64,000 nt of DNA from Shewanella pealeana ATCC 700345 (GCF_000018285.1 NC_009901.1:4711001-4775000), one strand, 5' to 3'. Counted from the stretch's first letter, positions 25,706 to 35,665 are shown. Made by a program: numbers and translations. Notes: generated from the sequence alone by a model not told the origin.

Positions 25706-27081
25706 CGAATCTACTGAAATCTTGGCTATGCCAGGGACCTACTGCTCAGCAGCTAATTAGCTTCAATCACCACGACATTGTGACAGGTTCGGTATTTACC
25801 GCCCAAGTCGCCCAGCTAAAGCAACAACTCAGCGAATCGGACGCCAAGCGTTGGTTACTGAGCTGCGATAGTAGCGACCTGTTTGCCGTAGGTATATGTG
25901 CAGGCTTGCTCGCGGGCAAACAGATTATCCTGCCGGCTAACGCTCAGGCTGGCACCTTAAGCGAACTCACCCATGAGTTTGATGGCGTGCTTTCCAATAT
26001 GCCAATTTGCGAAGGCAAGGCCTTCTTGCGCTTAGATAAAGATCATAATCCACCAAGCAGCAACTGGCCCGAGTCACAGGAATGGGGACAGCTAGTCCTC
26101 TTTACCTCAGGCAGCAGCGGCAAGCCTAAGCGAGTCGTTAAGACGATTGAACAGCTCGATGCCGAGGTAAGCGTACTTGAGCATACTTTTGCCCAGCACC
26201 TGCCCCACTGCAGCGTGATATCGACCGTATCCCACCAGCATATTTATGGCTTACTGTTTAAGATCCTTTGGCCGTTAGCCGCAAGCCGCCCCTTTTTAAG
26301 CGATCTGGTGGAATACCCTGAAACCCTAAGCTACTACGCCAACTTGTTCCCCAATTTATGCTTAGTGAGCAGCCCGGCTCAACTCTCTCGACTCCCTGAT
26401 GCACTCGATCATGAACGACAACTGCGTGCGCCAAGCTTAGTCTTTAGCTCGGGCGGACCATTAAGTTATGAAGCCTCTAAGGGAGTAGCCAATTGTTACG
26501 GCCAAGCCCCGATTGAGGTGTTTGGCAGTACCGAGACTGGCGGTATAGCTTATCGCCGCCAAGATACCGCCAACTCTAGCTGGCAAAGCTTTGCCCCCAT
26601 TGAGATTATGCAAGATGAGGCCGACGGTGCACTGCTGCTAAAATCCCCTTACCTGCCAGACAGTGAGTGGCTTAAGTGTGATGATAAAATTGCCCTGCAG
26701 GCCGATGGCAAGTTTACTCTTCAAGGGCGCTTAGACCGTATCATTAAAGTCGAAGAAAAACGCCTGTCATTGGTGCAGATGGAGTCTCTGCTAGAGAGTC
26801 ACCCTCATGTCGCAAAAGCTGCATTAGTCATGCTTGAACAACCTAGAGTGCAACTTGGCGCCGCCATTGAGCTTTCAGCTGAGGGATTACTGCAACTCGA
26901 AGCAAACGGCAAGCTGGCACTCAATAACCAACTCAAGAAGCACCTGTTGTCGCAGTTTGAGCGCGTCACCCTTCCTAGGCGCTGGCGCTATACAGAGCAG
27001 TTACCCGTGAACCCACAAGGTAAACGAGTGCAGGCCGACATGTTAGCCCTGTTTGATATCGATAAGTTTAAGAGCAAATGA
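25702..27081 (+). CDS. apeH: AMP-dependent aryl-ACP/CoA ligase (APE starter activation)
   Basis: 459 residues from ATG 25702 (ATGA overlap with the upstream stop). ANL-superfamily ligase with the P-loop FTSGSSGKPK (134-143), EVFGSTETGG (A5) and GRLDRIIKVEEKR (A8). It is shorter than most fatty acyl ligases, as expected for ApeH. It activates the aromatic starter acid as an adenylate and loads it onto a carrier. With the ammonia-lyase encoded three genes downstream, the starter may be a cinnamate or coumarate rather than 4-hydroxybenzoate; this is an inference. Confidence 0.87.
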   Translation: MTNLLKSWLCQGPTAQQLISFNHHDIVTGSVFTAQVAQLKQQLSESDAKRWLLSCDSSDLFAVGICAGLLAGKQIILPANAQAGTLSELTHEFDGVLSNMPICEGKAFLRLDKDHNPPSSNWPESQEWGQLVLFTSGSSGKPKRVVKTIEQLDAEVSVLEHTFAQHLPHCSVISTVSHQHIYGLLFKILWPLAASRPFLSDLVEYPETLSYYANLFPNLCLVSSPAQLSRLPDALDHERQLRAPSLVFSSGGPLSYEASKGVANCYGQAPIEVFGSTETGGIAYRRQDTANSSWQSFAPIEIMQDEADGALLLKSPYLPDSEWLKCDDKIALQADGKFTLQGRLDRIIKVEEKRLSLVQMESLLESHPHVAKAALVMLEQPRVQLGAAIELSAEGLLQLEANGKLALNNQLKKHLLSQFERVTLPRRWRYTEQLPVNPQGKRVQADMLALFDIDKFKSK

Positions 27082-27464
27082 TTAGATCTAAATTGCCCCC
27101 TATCATCGACTGTAAAGATGACCAAGATTCAGTAACTTGGACCATAGAAATTGCCGCCGACCTTGATTTTTTCTCGGGGCACTTTCCAGAGCAGCCCGTG
27201 TTACCCGGCGTGACTCAACTCGACTGGGCAATTAAACTTGGCTGCAAGCATTTCGGCTACCCCGTCAATGTCGCCACCCTTGAAGTACTCAAGTTTCAGC
27301 AACTTATGCTACCCAATAGCCGAGTCGAGCTAACCATTAGCCACAATCCGGCTAAGGCTAAACTCATGTTTGCCTATAGCGATGGTGACAAACGTTTCGC
27401 ATCGGGGCGTATCGCGCTCAATAGTGAAACAACCCAAGTTATCAACAGCGCGGATAGCAACTAA
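27078..27464 (+). CDS. apeI: 3-hydroxyacyl-ACP dehydratase subunit (FabZ-like hotdog)
   Basis: 128 residues with a hotdog fold. The active-site phrase FFSGHFPEQPVLPGVTQLD contains the catalytic histidine H35, with D49 at the spacing of the FabZ Glu. The product dehydrates the 3-hydroxyacyl intermediate to build each conjugated double bond. The later gene apeP encodes a second hotdog protein lacking this histidine, consistent with a heterodimer. Overlaps its neighbours by 4 and 1 nt. Confidence 0.87.
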   Translation: MIRSKLPPIIDCKDDQDSVTWTIEIAADLDFFSGHFPEQPVLPGVTQLDWAIKLGCKHFGYPVNVATLEVLKFQQLMLPNSRVELTISHNPAKAKLMFAYSDGDKRFASGRIALNSETTQVINSADSN

Positions 27465-29221
27465 TGCGTCTTGCCCTCGTTATCCCCAACTACAACCATG
27501 CTGGTGCCATCGAGCAGACTCTCGAACGCCTGGCAGCCTTCGAGCTTCCCTGCTACCTCATTAACGATGGCAGCGATGATGAAACTCGTTTTATACTGAT
27601 CGAGCTTGCCGAAAAGTACGACTGGGTGACCTTGCTACACCATCCGTTTAATCGTGGCAAAGGCGCTGCGGTGATGACGGGGCTACGCACCGCTTATGCC
27701 GATGGCTTTACTCATGCGCTACAGGTCGATGCCGATGGTCAGCATGACTTAGATGATATTCCGGCAATGATAGAGCGGGCAGAATTAGCGCCAGAGGCAT
27801 TAATTTCAGGTCTGCCACAGTACGATGATTCCGTACCAAAGGGCCGCCTCTATGGCCGCTATATCACCCACTTCTGGGTGTGGATAGAAACCTTAAGTTT
27901 CGATATCCAAGACTCCATGTGTGGCTTTCGCATCTACCCACTAGCCGCGACTGAGAAACTGTTTTTAAGCCATGCCTTGGGCGAGCGCATGGATTTTGAT
28001 ATCGAAGTGTTAGTGCGTCTTTACTGGCAAGGGGTAAAGGTTATCCATCTGCCGACAAGAGTCATCTACCCCGAAGATGGGGTGAGCCATTTTCAAGGCC
28101 TCAAAGATAATGTGCGCATCTCTTTGATGCACAGTAAGCTCTTCTTTGGCATGTTATTGCGCCAACCTAAAAAGTTGTTTCAAAGGCTAAAGCATTCTCT
28201 CGTAGGCTCTAACCAAAACAAACATTGGTCCAACATGCGTGAGCGTGGCAGTTATTGGGGCATAAAACTGATCGCCGAAAGCTACCGCCTAGGCGGCCAT
28301 TGGCTATGCCGCGCCATCATGTATCCGGTGATTGTTTATTTCTTCTTAACCGGTACTACCGCACGCGATGCATCGAAGCAGTTTCTAACTCATGTTAAGC
28401 ACCAGCGCCCTAACCACCCACACTTAGGTGAGCCACTCAGTTGGCGCGATAGCCTGAAGCACTTTTTCGCCTTTGGTAACGCCGCCCTCGATAGAATCGA
28501 TGCCTGGTGCGATCGCATCAAACTCGAACAGGTCGATTTCCCTAATCGTGAGATGCTCGCTAACCAATTACTAGCAGGTAATGGCGCCGTATTATTGGTC
28601 TCACACCTAGGTAACTTAGAGCTATGTAGAGCCATATCTATCCACCAGCGCCAAGTCAAAGTTAACGTCATGGTGCTGACACAAAATGCCGAGAACTTTA
28701 ACAAGGTACTCAAGCAACTCAACCCCGATAGCTCATTAAACCTGATTCAGGTGACAGAACTCGGCCCGAGTACATCAATGCTATTGCAGCAAAAGATCGA
28801 AGCCGGTGAACTGGTGGTTATTGCAGGGGATAGAACCTCTTCGCAAACCGCTGGACGAGTTATCTATCAGGAGTTTCTAGGTGAGCAGGCCGCATTCCCA
28901 CAGGGGCCATTTATTCTGGCGGGATTGCTGGACTGCCCGGTTTATACCATGTTCTGCCTACGTCAAAATGGACGCTACCATGTGCACCTAGAACATTTCG
29001 CCGAGACCTTAAAAGGCCCAAGGGCAGGACGCAGCCAACGAATTGAACAGGCCGTAAACGAATTTAGCCGGCGCTTAGAGCACTTTGCTCTGAGTGAGCC
29101 GCTGCAATGGTTTAATTTTTATGATTTCTGGCGCAAGGACGAAGAGTTCCAACGTGCAGATGTGCAAAGCAGTGAACGCTGTAGCAGTAGTAGCAATACT
29201 AAAGGACAAGCAAGTAAATGA
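27464..29221 (+). CDS. Fused GT2 glycosyltransferase and LpxL-like acyltransferase (ApeJ position)
   Basis: 585 residues in two parts. Residues 1-240 are a family 2 glycosyltransferase: VIPNYNHAG, LINDGSDDE and the metal-binding DADGQHD at 89-95. Residues about 280-560 are a lipid A lauroyl-acyltransferase-like domain with the HX4E-type motif HLGNLE at 381-386. The fusion would join a sugar and an acyl transfer in the attachment of the polyene to a membrane glycolipid anchor. A predicted membrane segment (MYPVIVYFFLTGT) lies between the parts. Coupled to both neighbours by overlaps of 1 and 4 nt. Confidence 0.87.
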   Translation: MRLALVIPNYNHAGAIEQTLERLAAFELPCYLINDGSDDETRFILIELAEKYDWVTLLHHPFNRGKGAAVMTGLRTAYADGFTHALQVDADGQHDLDDIPAMIERAELAPEALISGLPQYDDSVPKGRLYGRYITHFWVWIETLSFDIQDSMCGFRIYPLAATEKLFLSHALGERMDFDIEVLVRLYWQGVKVIHLPTRVIYPEDGVSHFQGLKDNVRISLMHSKLFFGMLLRQPKKLFQRLKHSLVGSNQNKHWSNMRERGSYWGIKLIAESYRLGGHWLCRAIMYPVIVYFFLTGTTARDASKQFLTHVKHQRPNHPHLGEPLSWRDSLKHFFAFGNAALDRIDAWCDRIKLEQVDFPNREMLANQLLAGNGAVLLVSHLGNLELCRAISIHQRQVKVNVMVLTQNAENFNKVLKQLNPDSSLNLIQVTELGPSTSMLLQQKIEAGELVVIAGDRTSSQTAGRVIYQEFLGEQAAFPQGPFILAGLLDCPVYTMFCLRQNGRYHVHLEHFAETLKGPRAGRSQRIEQAVNEFSRRLEHFALSEPLQWFNFYDFWRKDEEFQRADVQSSERCSSSSNTKGQASK

Positions 29222-30780
29222 CCCAAGATAATACCTATAACCTTAGCCAGCAAACCGTTGAATTTGGCTATAACAGCCTATCGCTTGAAGATGTGGTGGC
29301 TATCGCCAAAGGCGCAACAGCCAAGCTGAATCAAACGACCGAATACCGCAGCTATATTCAAAAAGGCGCGCTGTTTATCGATAGCCTGCTTAAAGAAGAG
29401 GGCGTGGTTTACGGCGTCACTACAGGTTATGGTGATTCTTGTACTGTCACTGTGGGTCTTGACTTGGTTCATGAGCTACCGCTGCACCTGACTCGTTTTC
29501 ATGGCTGTGGTATGGGTGAGATCCTGTCGCCGATGCAAGCTCGCGCCGTGATGGCATGCCGACTTAGCTCGCTAGCTGTCGGTAAATCTGGGGTCACTTT
29601 CGAGCTACTTGAGCGTATCGAAACCCTGCTTAATCTTAATATTACTCCGGTGATCCCCGAAGAGGGCTCAGTTGGCGCCAGTGGCGACTTAACGCCACTA
29701 TCTTATCTAGCAGCGGTATTGATCGGCGAGCGCGATGTGATTTACCAAGGTGAACGACGCCCAACTAGCCAAGTGTACCAAGAGCTTAATATCGTACCGC
29801 TAAAACTTCGTCCGAAAGAAGGCCTAGCGCTAATGAACGGCACTGCGGTCATGACGGCGCTAGCTTGTTTAGCCTATGACAGAGCCCAGTACATGGCGCG
29901 TCTTGCCAGCCGTATCACCGCCATGGCATCACTGACCCTTAAAGGTAACTCGAATCACTTCGACGACATCTTATTTGCCGCTAAGCCGCACCCGGGCCAG
30001 AACCAAATCGCTGCTTGGATCCGTGAAGACTTGAATCATCATATTCATCCACGTAACTCCGACAGACTGCAAGACAGATACTCTATCCGCTGTGCACCCC
30101 ATGTGATTGGTGTGCTACAAGACGCGCTGCCGTTTATGCGTCAGTTTATTGAAACTGAACTCAACAGCGCCAACGACAACCCAATTGTTGATGGTGAAGG
30201 CGAGCATATTCTACATGGCGGTCACTTCTATGGCGGCCACATCGCCTTTGCCATGGATGCGATGAAAAATGCGGTAGCCAATATTGCCGATCTTATCGAT
30301 CGCCAGATGGCATTAGTCATGGATCAGAAATTCAATAACGGTTTACCGGCCAACTTATCGGGCGCTCAAGGCAGACGTAAGGCGATTAACCACGGCTTTA
30401 AAGCGGTGCAGATTGGCGTATCCGCGTGGACGGCTGAAGCCCTGAAAAACACCATGCCAGCCAGCGTGTTCTCACGCTCTACCGAGTGCCATAACCAAGA
30501 TAAGGTCAGCATGGGCACCATCTCGGCTCGTGATTGTATGCGCGTATTACAACTGACCGAGCAAGTCGCTGCGGCGGCGTTACTGGCCATGTCGCAAGGT
30601 ATTCGCCTGCGCATTGCTCAAGAGGAGCTCGTCGAAAGCTCGATTACACCTTCTTTAGCCAATACCCTTGCTCAAGTTGAAGCCGACTTTGAATTATTAA
30701 CTGAAGATAGACCGCTAGAGCAGACCCTACGCTCTACCGTCGATAAGATCCAAAATGGCTACTGGGAAGTGTGCGGTTAA
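29218..30780 (+). CDS. MIO-type aromatic amino acid ammonia-lyase (HAL/PAL/TAL family)
   Basis: 520 residues. The MIO cofactor forms from Ala154-Ser155-Gly156 in SVGASGDLTPLSYL. The conserved YGVTTGYGDS loop carries the catalytic tyrosine. Further family motifs are NGTAVMTAL and NSANDNPIVDG. Members eliminate ammonia from His, Phe or Tyr. The selectivity pair aligned with Ser-His in histidase and His-Leu in tyrosine lyase appears here as Phe94-His95 (TRFHGCGMGE). Because it is embedded in the APE operon with 4- and 1-nt overlaps, it is unlikely to be the hut enzyme; no other hut genes are nearby. It probably makes a cinnamic-type starter acid for the ligase ApeH. Confidence 0.85.
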   Translation: MTQDNTYNLSQQTVEFGYNSLSLEDVVAIAKGATAKLNQTTEYRSYIQKGALFIDSLLKEEGVVYGVTTGYGDSCTVTVGLDLVHELPLHLTRFHGCGMGEILSPMQARAVMACRLSSLAVGKSGVTFELLERIETLLNLNITPVIPEEGSVGASGDLTPLSYLAAVLIGERDVIYQGERRPTSQVYQELNIVPLKLRPKEGLALMNGTAVMTALACLAYDRAQYMARLASRITAMASLTLKGNSNHFDDILFAAKPHPGQNQIAAWIREDLNHHIHPRNSDRLQDRYSIRCAPHVIGVLQDALPFMRQFIETELNSANDNPIVDGEGEHILHGGHFYGGHIAFAMDAMKNAVANIADLIDRQMALVMDQKFNNGLPANLSGAQGRRKAINHGFKAVQIGVSAWTAEALKNTMPASVFSRSTECHNQDKVSMGTISARDCMRVLQLTEQVAAAALLAMSQGIRLRIAQEELVESSITPSLANTLAQVEADFELLTEDRPLEQTLRSTVDKIQNGYWEVCG

Positions 30781-31229
30781 TGAAAGGTATCTTATTCGCA
30801 GAGATGGAAGTTGAAATTCCATTTCATGATGTCGATTCGATGGGGATCACTTGGCATGGCAATTATCTACGCTATTTTGAGCTAGTGCGCTGTAAGCTGC
30901 TGGATAAAATCGACTACGGTTACCGCGCCATGCAAGACTCAGGGTTTAGCTGGCCGATTGTCGACGTGCAGATAAAGTATGTTCAGTCGAGTACCTTCGA
31001 GCAGACCATTATCGTCAAAGCGGCACTGGTTGAGTGGGAGAACCGCATTAAAATCAATTATCAAGTGCTTGATGCTCAAACGGGTAAGCGCATTACCAAG
31101 GGGCACACTATTCAGGCCGCCGTTGACATGCAGACTCAAGAGCTGTGCTTTGTCACGCCTGAAGTGTTTCAGCAAAAAGTTGCCCACTTGCTTCCCCAAA
31201 CACATAGCAAAACAGAGCAAGTCGGATGA
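30780..31229 (+). CDS. Hotdog thioesterase (YbgC/4HBT-like, ApeK position)
   Basis: 149 residues from ATG 30780, which shares its A with the upstream TAA stop; the in-frame GTG at 30771 is unlikely. The N-terminal phrase FHDVDSMGITWHGNYLRYFE follows the YbgC-type active site, with D19 matching the catalytic aspartate. It hydrolyses an acyl thioester, here probably releasing or editing carrier-bound intermediates. Confidence 0.85.
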   Translation: MKGILFAEMEVEIPFHDVDSMGITWHGNYLRYFELVRCKLLDKIDYGYRAMQDSGFSWPIVDVQIKYVQSSTFEQTIIVKAALVEWENRIKINYQVLDAQTGKRITKGHTIQAAVDMQTQELCFVTPEVFQQKVAHLLPQTHSKTEQVG

Positions 31230-31972
31230 AGTGTTTATTAAGCCTAGCCCTTAGCCTCATGTTGCTGTGTAGCCCTAGCTATGCTGATTCGGACTACAGC
31301 GAACTGTTCAGCCAACATGCTAACAGTGCAGAACTAGCAAAGCTTAGCCAACAGCTATCACCTAGTGAGCAGGCAAAGGGGAAGTTTACTCAGAGCCGTT
31401 ACCTTAAGGTACTGAAAAAGCCTTTGCTCAGTCAGGGCGAATTTATCTTTGCTAAAGATCTTGGGGTGATTTGGCAACAAAATAGCCCCTTCGCCAGCAC
31501 GCTGATCCTAAAAGATAAGCAACTGATACAGATAGATAGTCAAGGCAATATTAGCGTCAATGATGCCGAGCAAGCAGGCAGCGGCAGTCAAATGAGTGAG
31601 GTGATGCCAAAACTGTTAAACGCCCTGTTAAGCGGTGATATTCAACAGCTAGAGCAGCATTTCAACCTCAGCCTAGTGCAAGCTCAAACTGGGGCAGGCG
31701 TTAATCACTGGCAATTAGGATTAAAACCAATAGATCCTATGATCGCCAAGGCCCTACCTAAATTAGTGCTAGTCGGCGATGCGAAGATACAAAGCTTGGT
31801 TCTGTTCAGCGCCAACGGCGATCGCAGTGAAATTGCATTTTCAACCATAGATGAACGTCCACTCAGCTCAAGCGATAAGGCACGTTTTAGCCCTTCAAAA
31901 CCGCTTGAACCAGACGCGGCAGTGACTCCAGTAAATATAGACGCTCAGCTCAGTGAGAGTAAACAGCCATAA
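31226..31972 (+). CDS. LolA-like outer-membrane carrier protein (ApeL position)
   Basis: 248 residues with a signal peptide (LLSLALSLMLLCSPSYA) and a LolA-type beta-sheet domain, including KGKFTQSRYLKVLKKPLLSQG and GVIWQQNSPFASTLIL. In APE clusters such proteins are thought to shuttle the lipid-linked pigment across the periplasm. The C-terminal tail beyond about residue 225 is polar. Overlaps neighbours by 4 and 1 nt. Confidence 0.85.
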   Translation: MKCLLSLALSLMLLCSPSYADSDYSELFSQHANSAELAKLSQQLSPSEQAKGKFTQSRYLKVLKKPLLSQGEFIFAKDLGVIWQQNSPFASTLILKDKQLIQIDSQGNISVNDAEQAGSGSQMSEVMPKLLNALLSGDIQQLEQHFNLSLVQAQTGAGVNHWQLGLKPIDPMIAKALPKLVLVGDAKIQSLVLFSANGDRSEIAFSTIDERPLSSSDKARFSPSKPLEPDAAVTPVNIDAQLSESKQP

Positions 31973-34386
31973 TGAACTCCCTTTTGAGTCGTTGCTTAAG
32001 CCAAACCAGTAGCAAATTAAGATTTGCCCTCTGGCTCGCTCTCATTGGCATCACGCTAATGACGGGCTGTATGTTGTGGCAAAACGGCGCAAAAGTGCAA
32101 AGCGACATTCTCGCCATGCTTCCCAAGGTCAACGAAAGCCCTATGACCCAGCGCGCCATGGCGCAGGTCGAGCAGCAATTAGCCAATCGTGTCTATCTAG
32201 GTTTTGTCAGTGATAGCCAACAAGCAGCAATCGATGCCGCCAAGCTGACAATGAAATCGCTGCAGCGAGATAACGCAAGCGCCTTTGTCGATATTAGTAG
32301 CGCCGATATGGCACAAGCCGAGGCGCTAAACAGTTACTATTTTAAACATAGATTTCAGCTACTCACCGAAAAGCAGCAACGCCTGCTACAGCAAGGCCAG
32401 TGGCAACAGCTCACTCAAGCGGCATTAGAAAAACTCTATAACGCCTTTAGCTATGCTAACAGCAGCCTGCTGAGCCATGATCCCCTATTGCTTTACCCAG
32501 ACTCCTTGATGGCGCTCGCACCGTCACAACAGTTAACGGTAAAACAGGGAGTGTTACTTGCCACTGTTGCGCCCTCGGCAAGTGAGCCACAGCCACGCTT
32601 TGCCGCTATCGTGATGGCAAAAGGCAGTGACAGCGCCTTTAATCCCAAGGCACAACAGAGCCAGCTCGCGGCGCTACAAACGGCTTTTCATTCGGTAAAC
32701 CAGCAAGACGCTGACATCGAAATTATCAAAGCTGGCGCGCTATTTCACGCCGCTGCTGCGACCGAGAACGCTAAACAAGAAGTCTCCAGCATAGGGCTAC
32801 TATCCCTTATCGGCGTCATCACCTTAGTCTGGCTAGCATTTCGATCGTTCATGCCGCTGACCATTGCCGTCATCACCGTCAGCACCAGCTTGCTATTTGC
32901 CGTTGTCATGACCACCCTACTCTTTGGTGAGCTGCATCTGCTAACACTGGTGTTTGGTACCAGCCTTATCGGGATCTCGATCGACTACTGTTTTCACTAT
33001 TATTGCGAGCGCTTACACCACCCTAGCGATAGCAGCGAAAAAGTCATTCAAAAAATTTTTGCAGCGATCACCTTGGCACTTGTCACCAGCGTCATCGCCT
33101 ATAGCGCAATAGGGATCGCCCCCTTCCCCGGCATGCAGCAGGTCGCCGTATTCTGTGCCTCGGGTTTAGTCGGCGCCTACTTGACCTTATTGCTAGCCTA
33201 CCCAACCCTAGCAGCGCGTCCACTCAAAGAGGCCAACACGGCACTTAACTTAGCCAGCCAATATCAAGCCTTTATGCTAAATCGAGCTCTACCGACAAAG
33301 CCTGTTACTCGATTATTGCTAGCTGTGTGCAGTATTGGATTTATCGGCATCGGCATAAGCCAACTCACGGCAAATGATGATATCCGCCAGTTGCAGCACA
33401 CACCGAGTGATATTCAAGCCGAGGAAGACCAGCTGCGCACCTTGCTGAGTGGCGGCACCGATAATCAGTTTCTGTTAGTCACGGCGACATCAGAAGAGCG
33501 GCTTTTGCAGCAACTCACAGCACTTGAACCGATATTAGAGCGCGCCGAGCAAGATAAGCTATTGGGTAATCATTTAAGTCTGAGCCGCTTCTTGCCAAGC
33601 CAGCAGACTCAAGAGCAGCACTATCAGTTACAAGCTCAGATCTATCTTGAGCACTTAGATGAGATTATTGCCACTCTAGGTCTAGATCCAGATATTAAGG
33701 CGACACTCATCGCCCAATACCGCGACGCTCACAACAAGTTTATCACTGCCGATAGTTTCTTAGGCCATCAAGCTGGCGTGAGCTTTAAACCGCTGTGGCT
33801 ATCACCACAATCAGATGAAGACCAAGGCTATGGCGCAATCGTATTACTTGGCGGCATAAAGCAGCTCGATGCCCTTGCCCAGTTATTTGCAGCTAATAGT
33901 CAGGTTCAACTCGTCGATAAAGTTGGCGATATCTCCACCGTGATGGGGCATTACCGACAGCTCACCTTAGGCTTACTCGCTTTGGCCCTGCTAGTTGCAG
34001 GCATCATTTTCACCTTTAGATTTGGCGCAAAACTCGCGGCTATCGTAGTAGCCGTACCGGCTTTATCGGCCCTGCTGACCTTGGCCTGCTTAGGCATCAC
34101 GCATAATCCACTCACTCTGTTTCATGCACTAGCACTTATCTTAGTATTTGGCATTGGTGTCGATTACAGCCTATTTTTTGCCGAGTCTAAGCAACAGACT
34201 CGCGGGGTGATGATGGCAGTATTTATGTCGGCTGTTTCGACCTTGCTCGCATTTGGCCTGCTTGCCTTTAGCCAAACTCCAGCGATTAATGCCTTTGGCT
34301 TAACCCTGTTACTGGGGATTAGTTTTACCTTTTTGCTCTCGCCCTTTATTCAAATTTTTACAAGGAAGTCCGTTAATGCCAACTGA
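31972..34386 (+). CDS. MMPL/RND-type exporter of the APE operon (ApeM position)
   Basis: 804 residues. One N-terminal membrane helix, a periplasmic loop of about 240 residues, five helices (about 270-420), a second periplasmic domain, and five more helices near the C-terminus. Motifs include GTSLIGISIDYCFHYY and GIGVDYSLFFAES, the paired proton-relay-like segments of the MMPL family. It probably moves the pigment precursor through the inner membrane and hands it to the LolA-like carrier encoded just upstream. The 3' end overlaps the next gene by 11 nt. Confidence 0.88.
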   Translation: MNSLLSRCLSQTSSKLRFALWLALIGITLMTGCMLWQNGAKVQSDILAMLPKVNESPMTQRAMAQVEQQLANRVYLGFVSDSQQAAIDAAKLTMKSLQRDNASAFVDISSADMAQAEALNSYYFKHRFQLLTEKQQRLLQQGQWQQLTQAALEKLYNAFSYANSSLLSHDPLLLYPDSLMALAPSQQLTVKQGVLLATVAPSASEPQPRFAAIVMAKGSDSAFNPKAQQSQLAALQTAFHSVNQQDADIEIIKAGALFHAAAATENAKQEVSSIGLLSLIGVITLVWLAFRSFMPLTIAVITVSTSLLFAVVMTTLLFGELHLLTLVFGTSLIGISIDYCFHYYCERLHHPSDSSEKVIQKIFAAITLALVTSVIAYSAIGIAPFPGMQQVAVFCASGLVGAYLTLLLAYPTLAARPLKEANTALNLASQYQAFMLNRALPTKPVTRLLLAVCSIGFIGIGISQLTANDDIRQLQHTPSDIQAEEDQLRTLLSGGTDNQFLLVTATSEERLLQQLTALEPILERAEQDKLLGNHLSLSRFLPSQQTQEQHYQLQAQIYLEHLDEIIATLGLDPDIKATLIAQYRDAHNKFITADSFLGHQAGVSFKPLWLSPQSDEDQGYGAIVLLGGIKQLDALAQLFAANSQVQLVDKVGDISTVMGHYRQLTLGLLALALLVAGIIFTFRFGAKLAAIVVAVPALSALLTLACLGITHNPLTLFHALALILVFGIGVDYSLFFAESKQQTRGVMMAVFMSAVSTLLAFGLLAFSQTPAINAFGLTLLLGISFTFLLSPFIQIFTRKSVNAN

Positions 34387-35665
34387 TAAAGCTGTTCAGA
34401 ATGAGTTTGAAACGGATGCCTGTGAAAGCATCGATGTCGCCATTATTGGAGCAGGCCCTTCGGGCAGCATCGCCGCCAGCTTGTTACAGGCTCAAGGAAA
34501 GAAGGTAGTCGTGCTTGAGAAACAATACTTCCCGCGCTTCTCTATTGGCGAAAGCTTATTGCCCTGCTGCATGACGGTGATCGAAGAGGCCAATATGCTG
34601 GAAGCGGTAAATCAAGCTGGGTTTCAATTTAAAAATGGCGCCGCCTTTAAATACCAAGATAGCTATACCAGCTTCGACTTTACCGATAAGTTTACAGCGG
34701 GCCCCGGCACCACTTTTCAAGTTGAGCGCGCGCAATTCGATAAACTTCTAGCCGATGAAGCGGTAAAACAGGGGGTCGATATTCGCTATGGTCATAGCGT
34801 AGAGTCGATCGATTTAGCGGCTGAGCCAATGCTTAACATCATTGATGATAAAGGCGGCTCACAAAGCTTAAAAGCCAAGTTCGTGCTCGATGCTAGCGGC
34901 TTTGGCCGCGTGCTACCTAGGTTACTCGATCTTGAGAAGCCTTCTAGCCTGCCGACCCGCAGCGCCGTGTTTAACCACGTGCGAGACAACATTAGCGATC
35001 CGAACTTCGATCGTAATAAGATCTTGATAAGCGTGCACCCAGATAACCAAGATATCTGGTACTGGTTGATCCCCTTCAGCGATGGTCGCTGCTCGGTAGG
35101 AGTTGTCGGAGAGCCGCATCAACTCGAGGGTTTACATGACGGCGTTGACTGCGATATTGACGGCGATCTAAACAGCATACTCAAGACCATGCTCAACCAA
35201 GAGCCAGGGCTGAAAAAACTGCTGGCAAACGCCGAGTTAATTAATGAGTCAGGCCTGCTAAAAGGCTACTCAGCCAACGTCACAACCTTAGCCACGGATA
35301 AGTTTGCCCTATTGGGAAATGCGGGGGAGTTTCTCGACCCGGTGTTTTCATCTGGAGTCACCATCGCCATGCAGTCGGCGTCGATGGCCGCTAAGACTCT
35401 GATAAAACAACTCGATGGCGAGAGCGTCGATTGGCAGCAAGATTACGCCGCCCCTTTGATGAGAGGGGTCGATACCTTTAGAACCTATGTCGAAGCTTGG
35501 TACGACTGTCGCTTTCAGGATGCGATCTTCTTCAAGGATCCCGATCCTAAGATCAAACAGATGATCTGCTCGATTCTGGCAGGTTATGCCTGGGATGAGA
35601 AAAACCCGTTTGTTAGCGAGTCTAAACGTCGCCTTAATATGGTAGTCGAACTATGTCGCAGTTAA
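34376..35665 (+). CDS. FAD-dependent oxidoreductase, halogenase/geranylgeranyl-reductase-like
   Basis: 429 residues. The dinucleotide-binding motif is IGAGPSGSIAASLL (24-37), followed by VVVLEKQ. The FAD phosphate site is LLGNAGEFLDPVFSSG. The architecture fits the flavin monooxygenase/tryptophan-halogenase/GGR superfamily. I do not see the WxWxIP motif of flavin halogenases: the closest phrase is IWYWLIPFSDG, so halogenation is doubtful. A hydroxylase, desaturase or redox role acting on the aryl head or polyene is possible. The ATG has an AAGGAAG ribosome site inside the exporter gene. Not all APE clusters have this gene. Confidence 0.8.
   Translation: MPTDKAVQNEFETDACESIDVAIIGAGPSGSIAASLLQAQGKKVVVLEKQYFPRFSIGESLLPCCMTVIEEANMLEAVNQAGFQFKNGAAFKYQDSYTSFDFTDKFTAGPGTTFQVERAQFDKLLADEAVKQGVDIRYGHSVESIDLAAEPMLNIIDDKGGSQSLKAKFVLDASGFGRVLPRLLDLEKPSSLPTRSAVFNHVRDNISDPNFDRNKILISVHPDNQDIWYWLIPFSDGRCSVGVVGEPHQLEGLHDGVDCDIDGDLNSILKTMLNQEPGLKKLLANAELINESGLLKGYSANVTTLATDKFALLGNAGEFLDPVFSSGVTIAMQSASMAAKTLIKQLDGESVDWQQDYAAPLMRGVDTFRTYVEAWYDCRFQDAIFFKDPDPKIKQMICSILAGYAWDEKNPFVSESKRRLNMVVELCRS

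Noticed and set aside
29218..30780. Annotation as hutH of histidine degradation
   Set aside because: It is embedded in the APE operon by overlapping start and stop codons, no other hut gene is near, and the selectivity pair is not Ser-His.
34376..34386. Possible frameshift between the exporter and flavoprotein genes
   Set aside because: The 11-nt overlap has a proper ribosome site and ATG for the second gene, and both products have complete family ends.
34376..35665. Flavin-dependent tryptophan halogenase
   Set aside because: The WxWxIP halogenase motif is not present; only the wider flavoprotein superfamily is supported.
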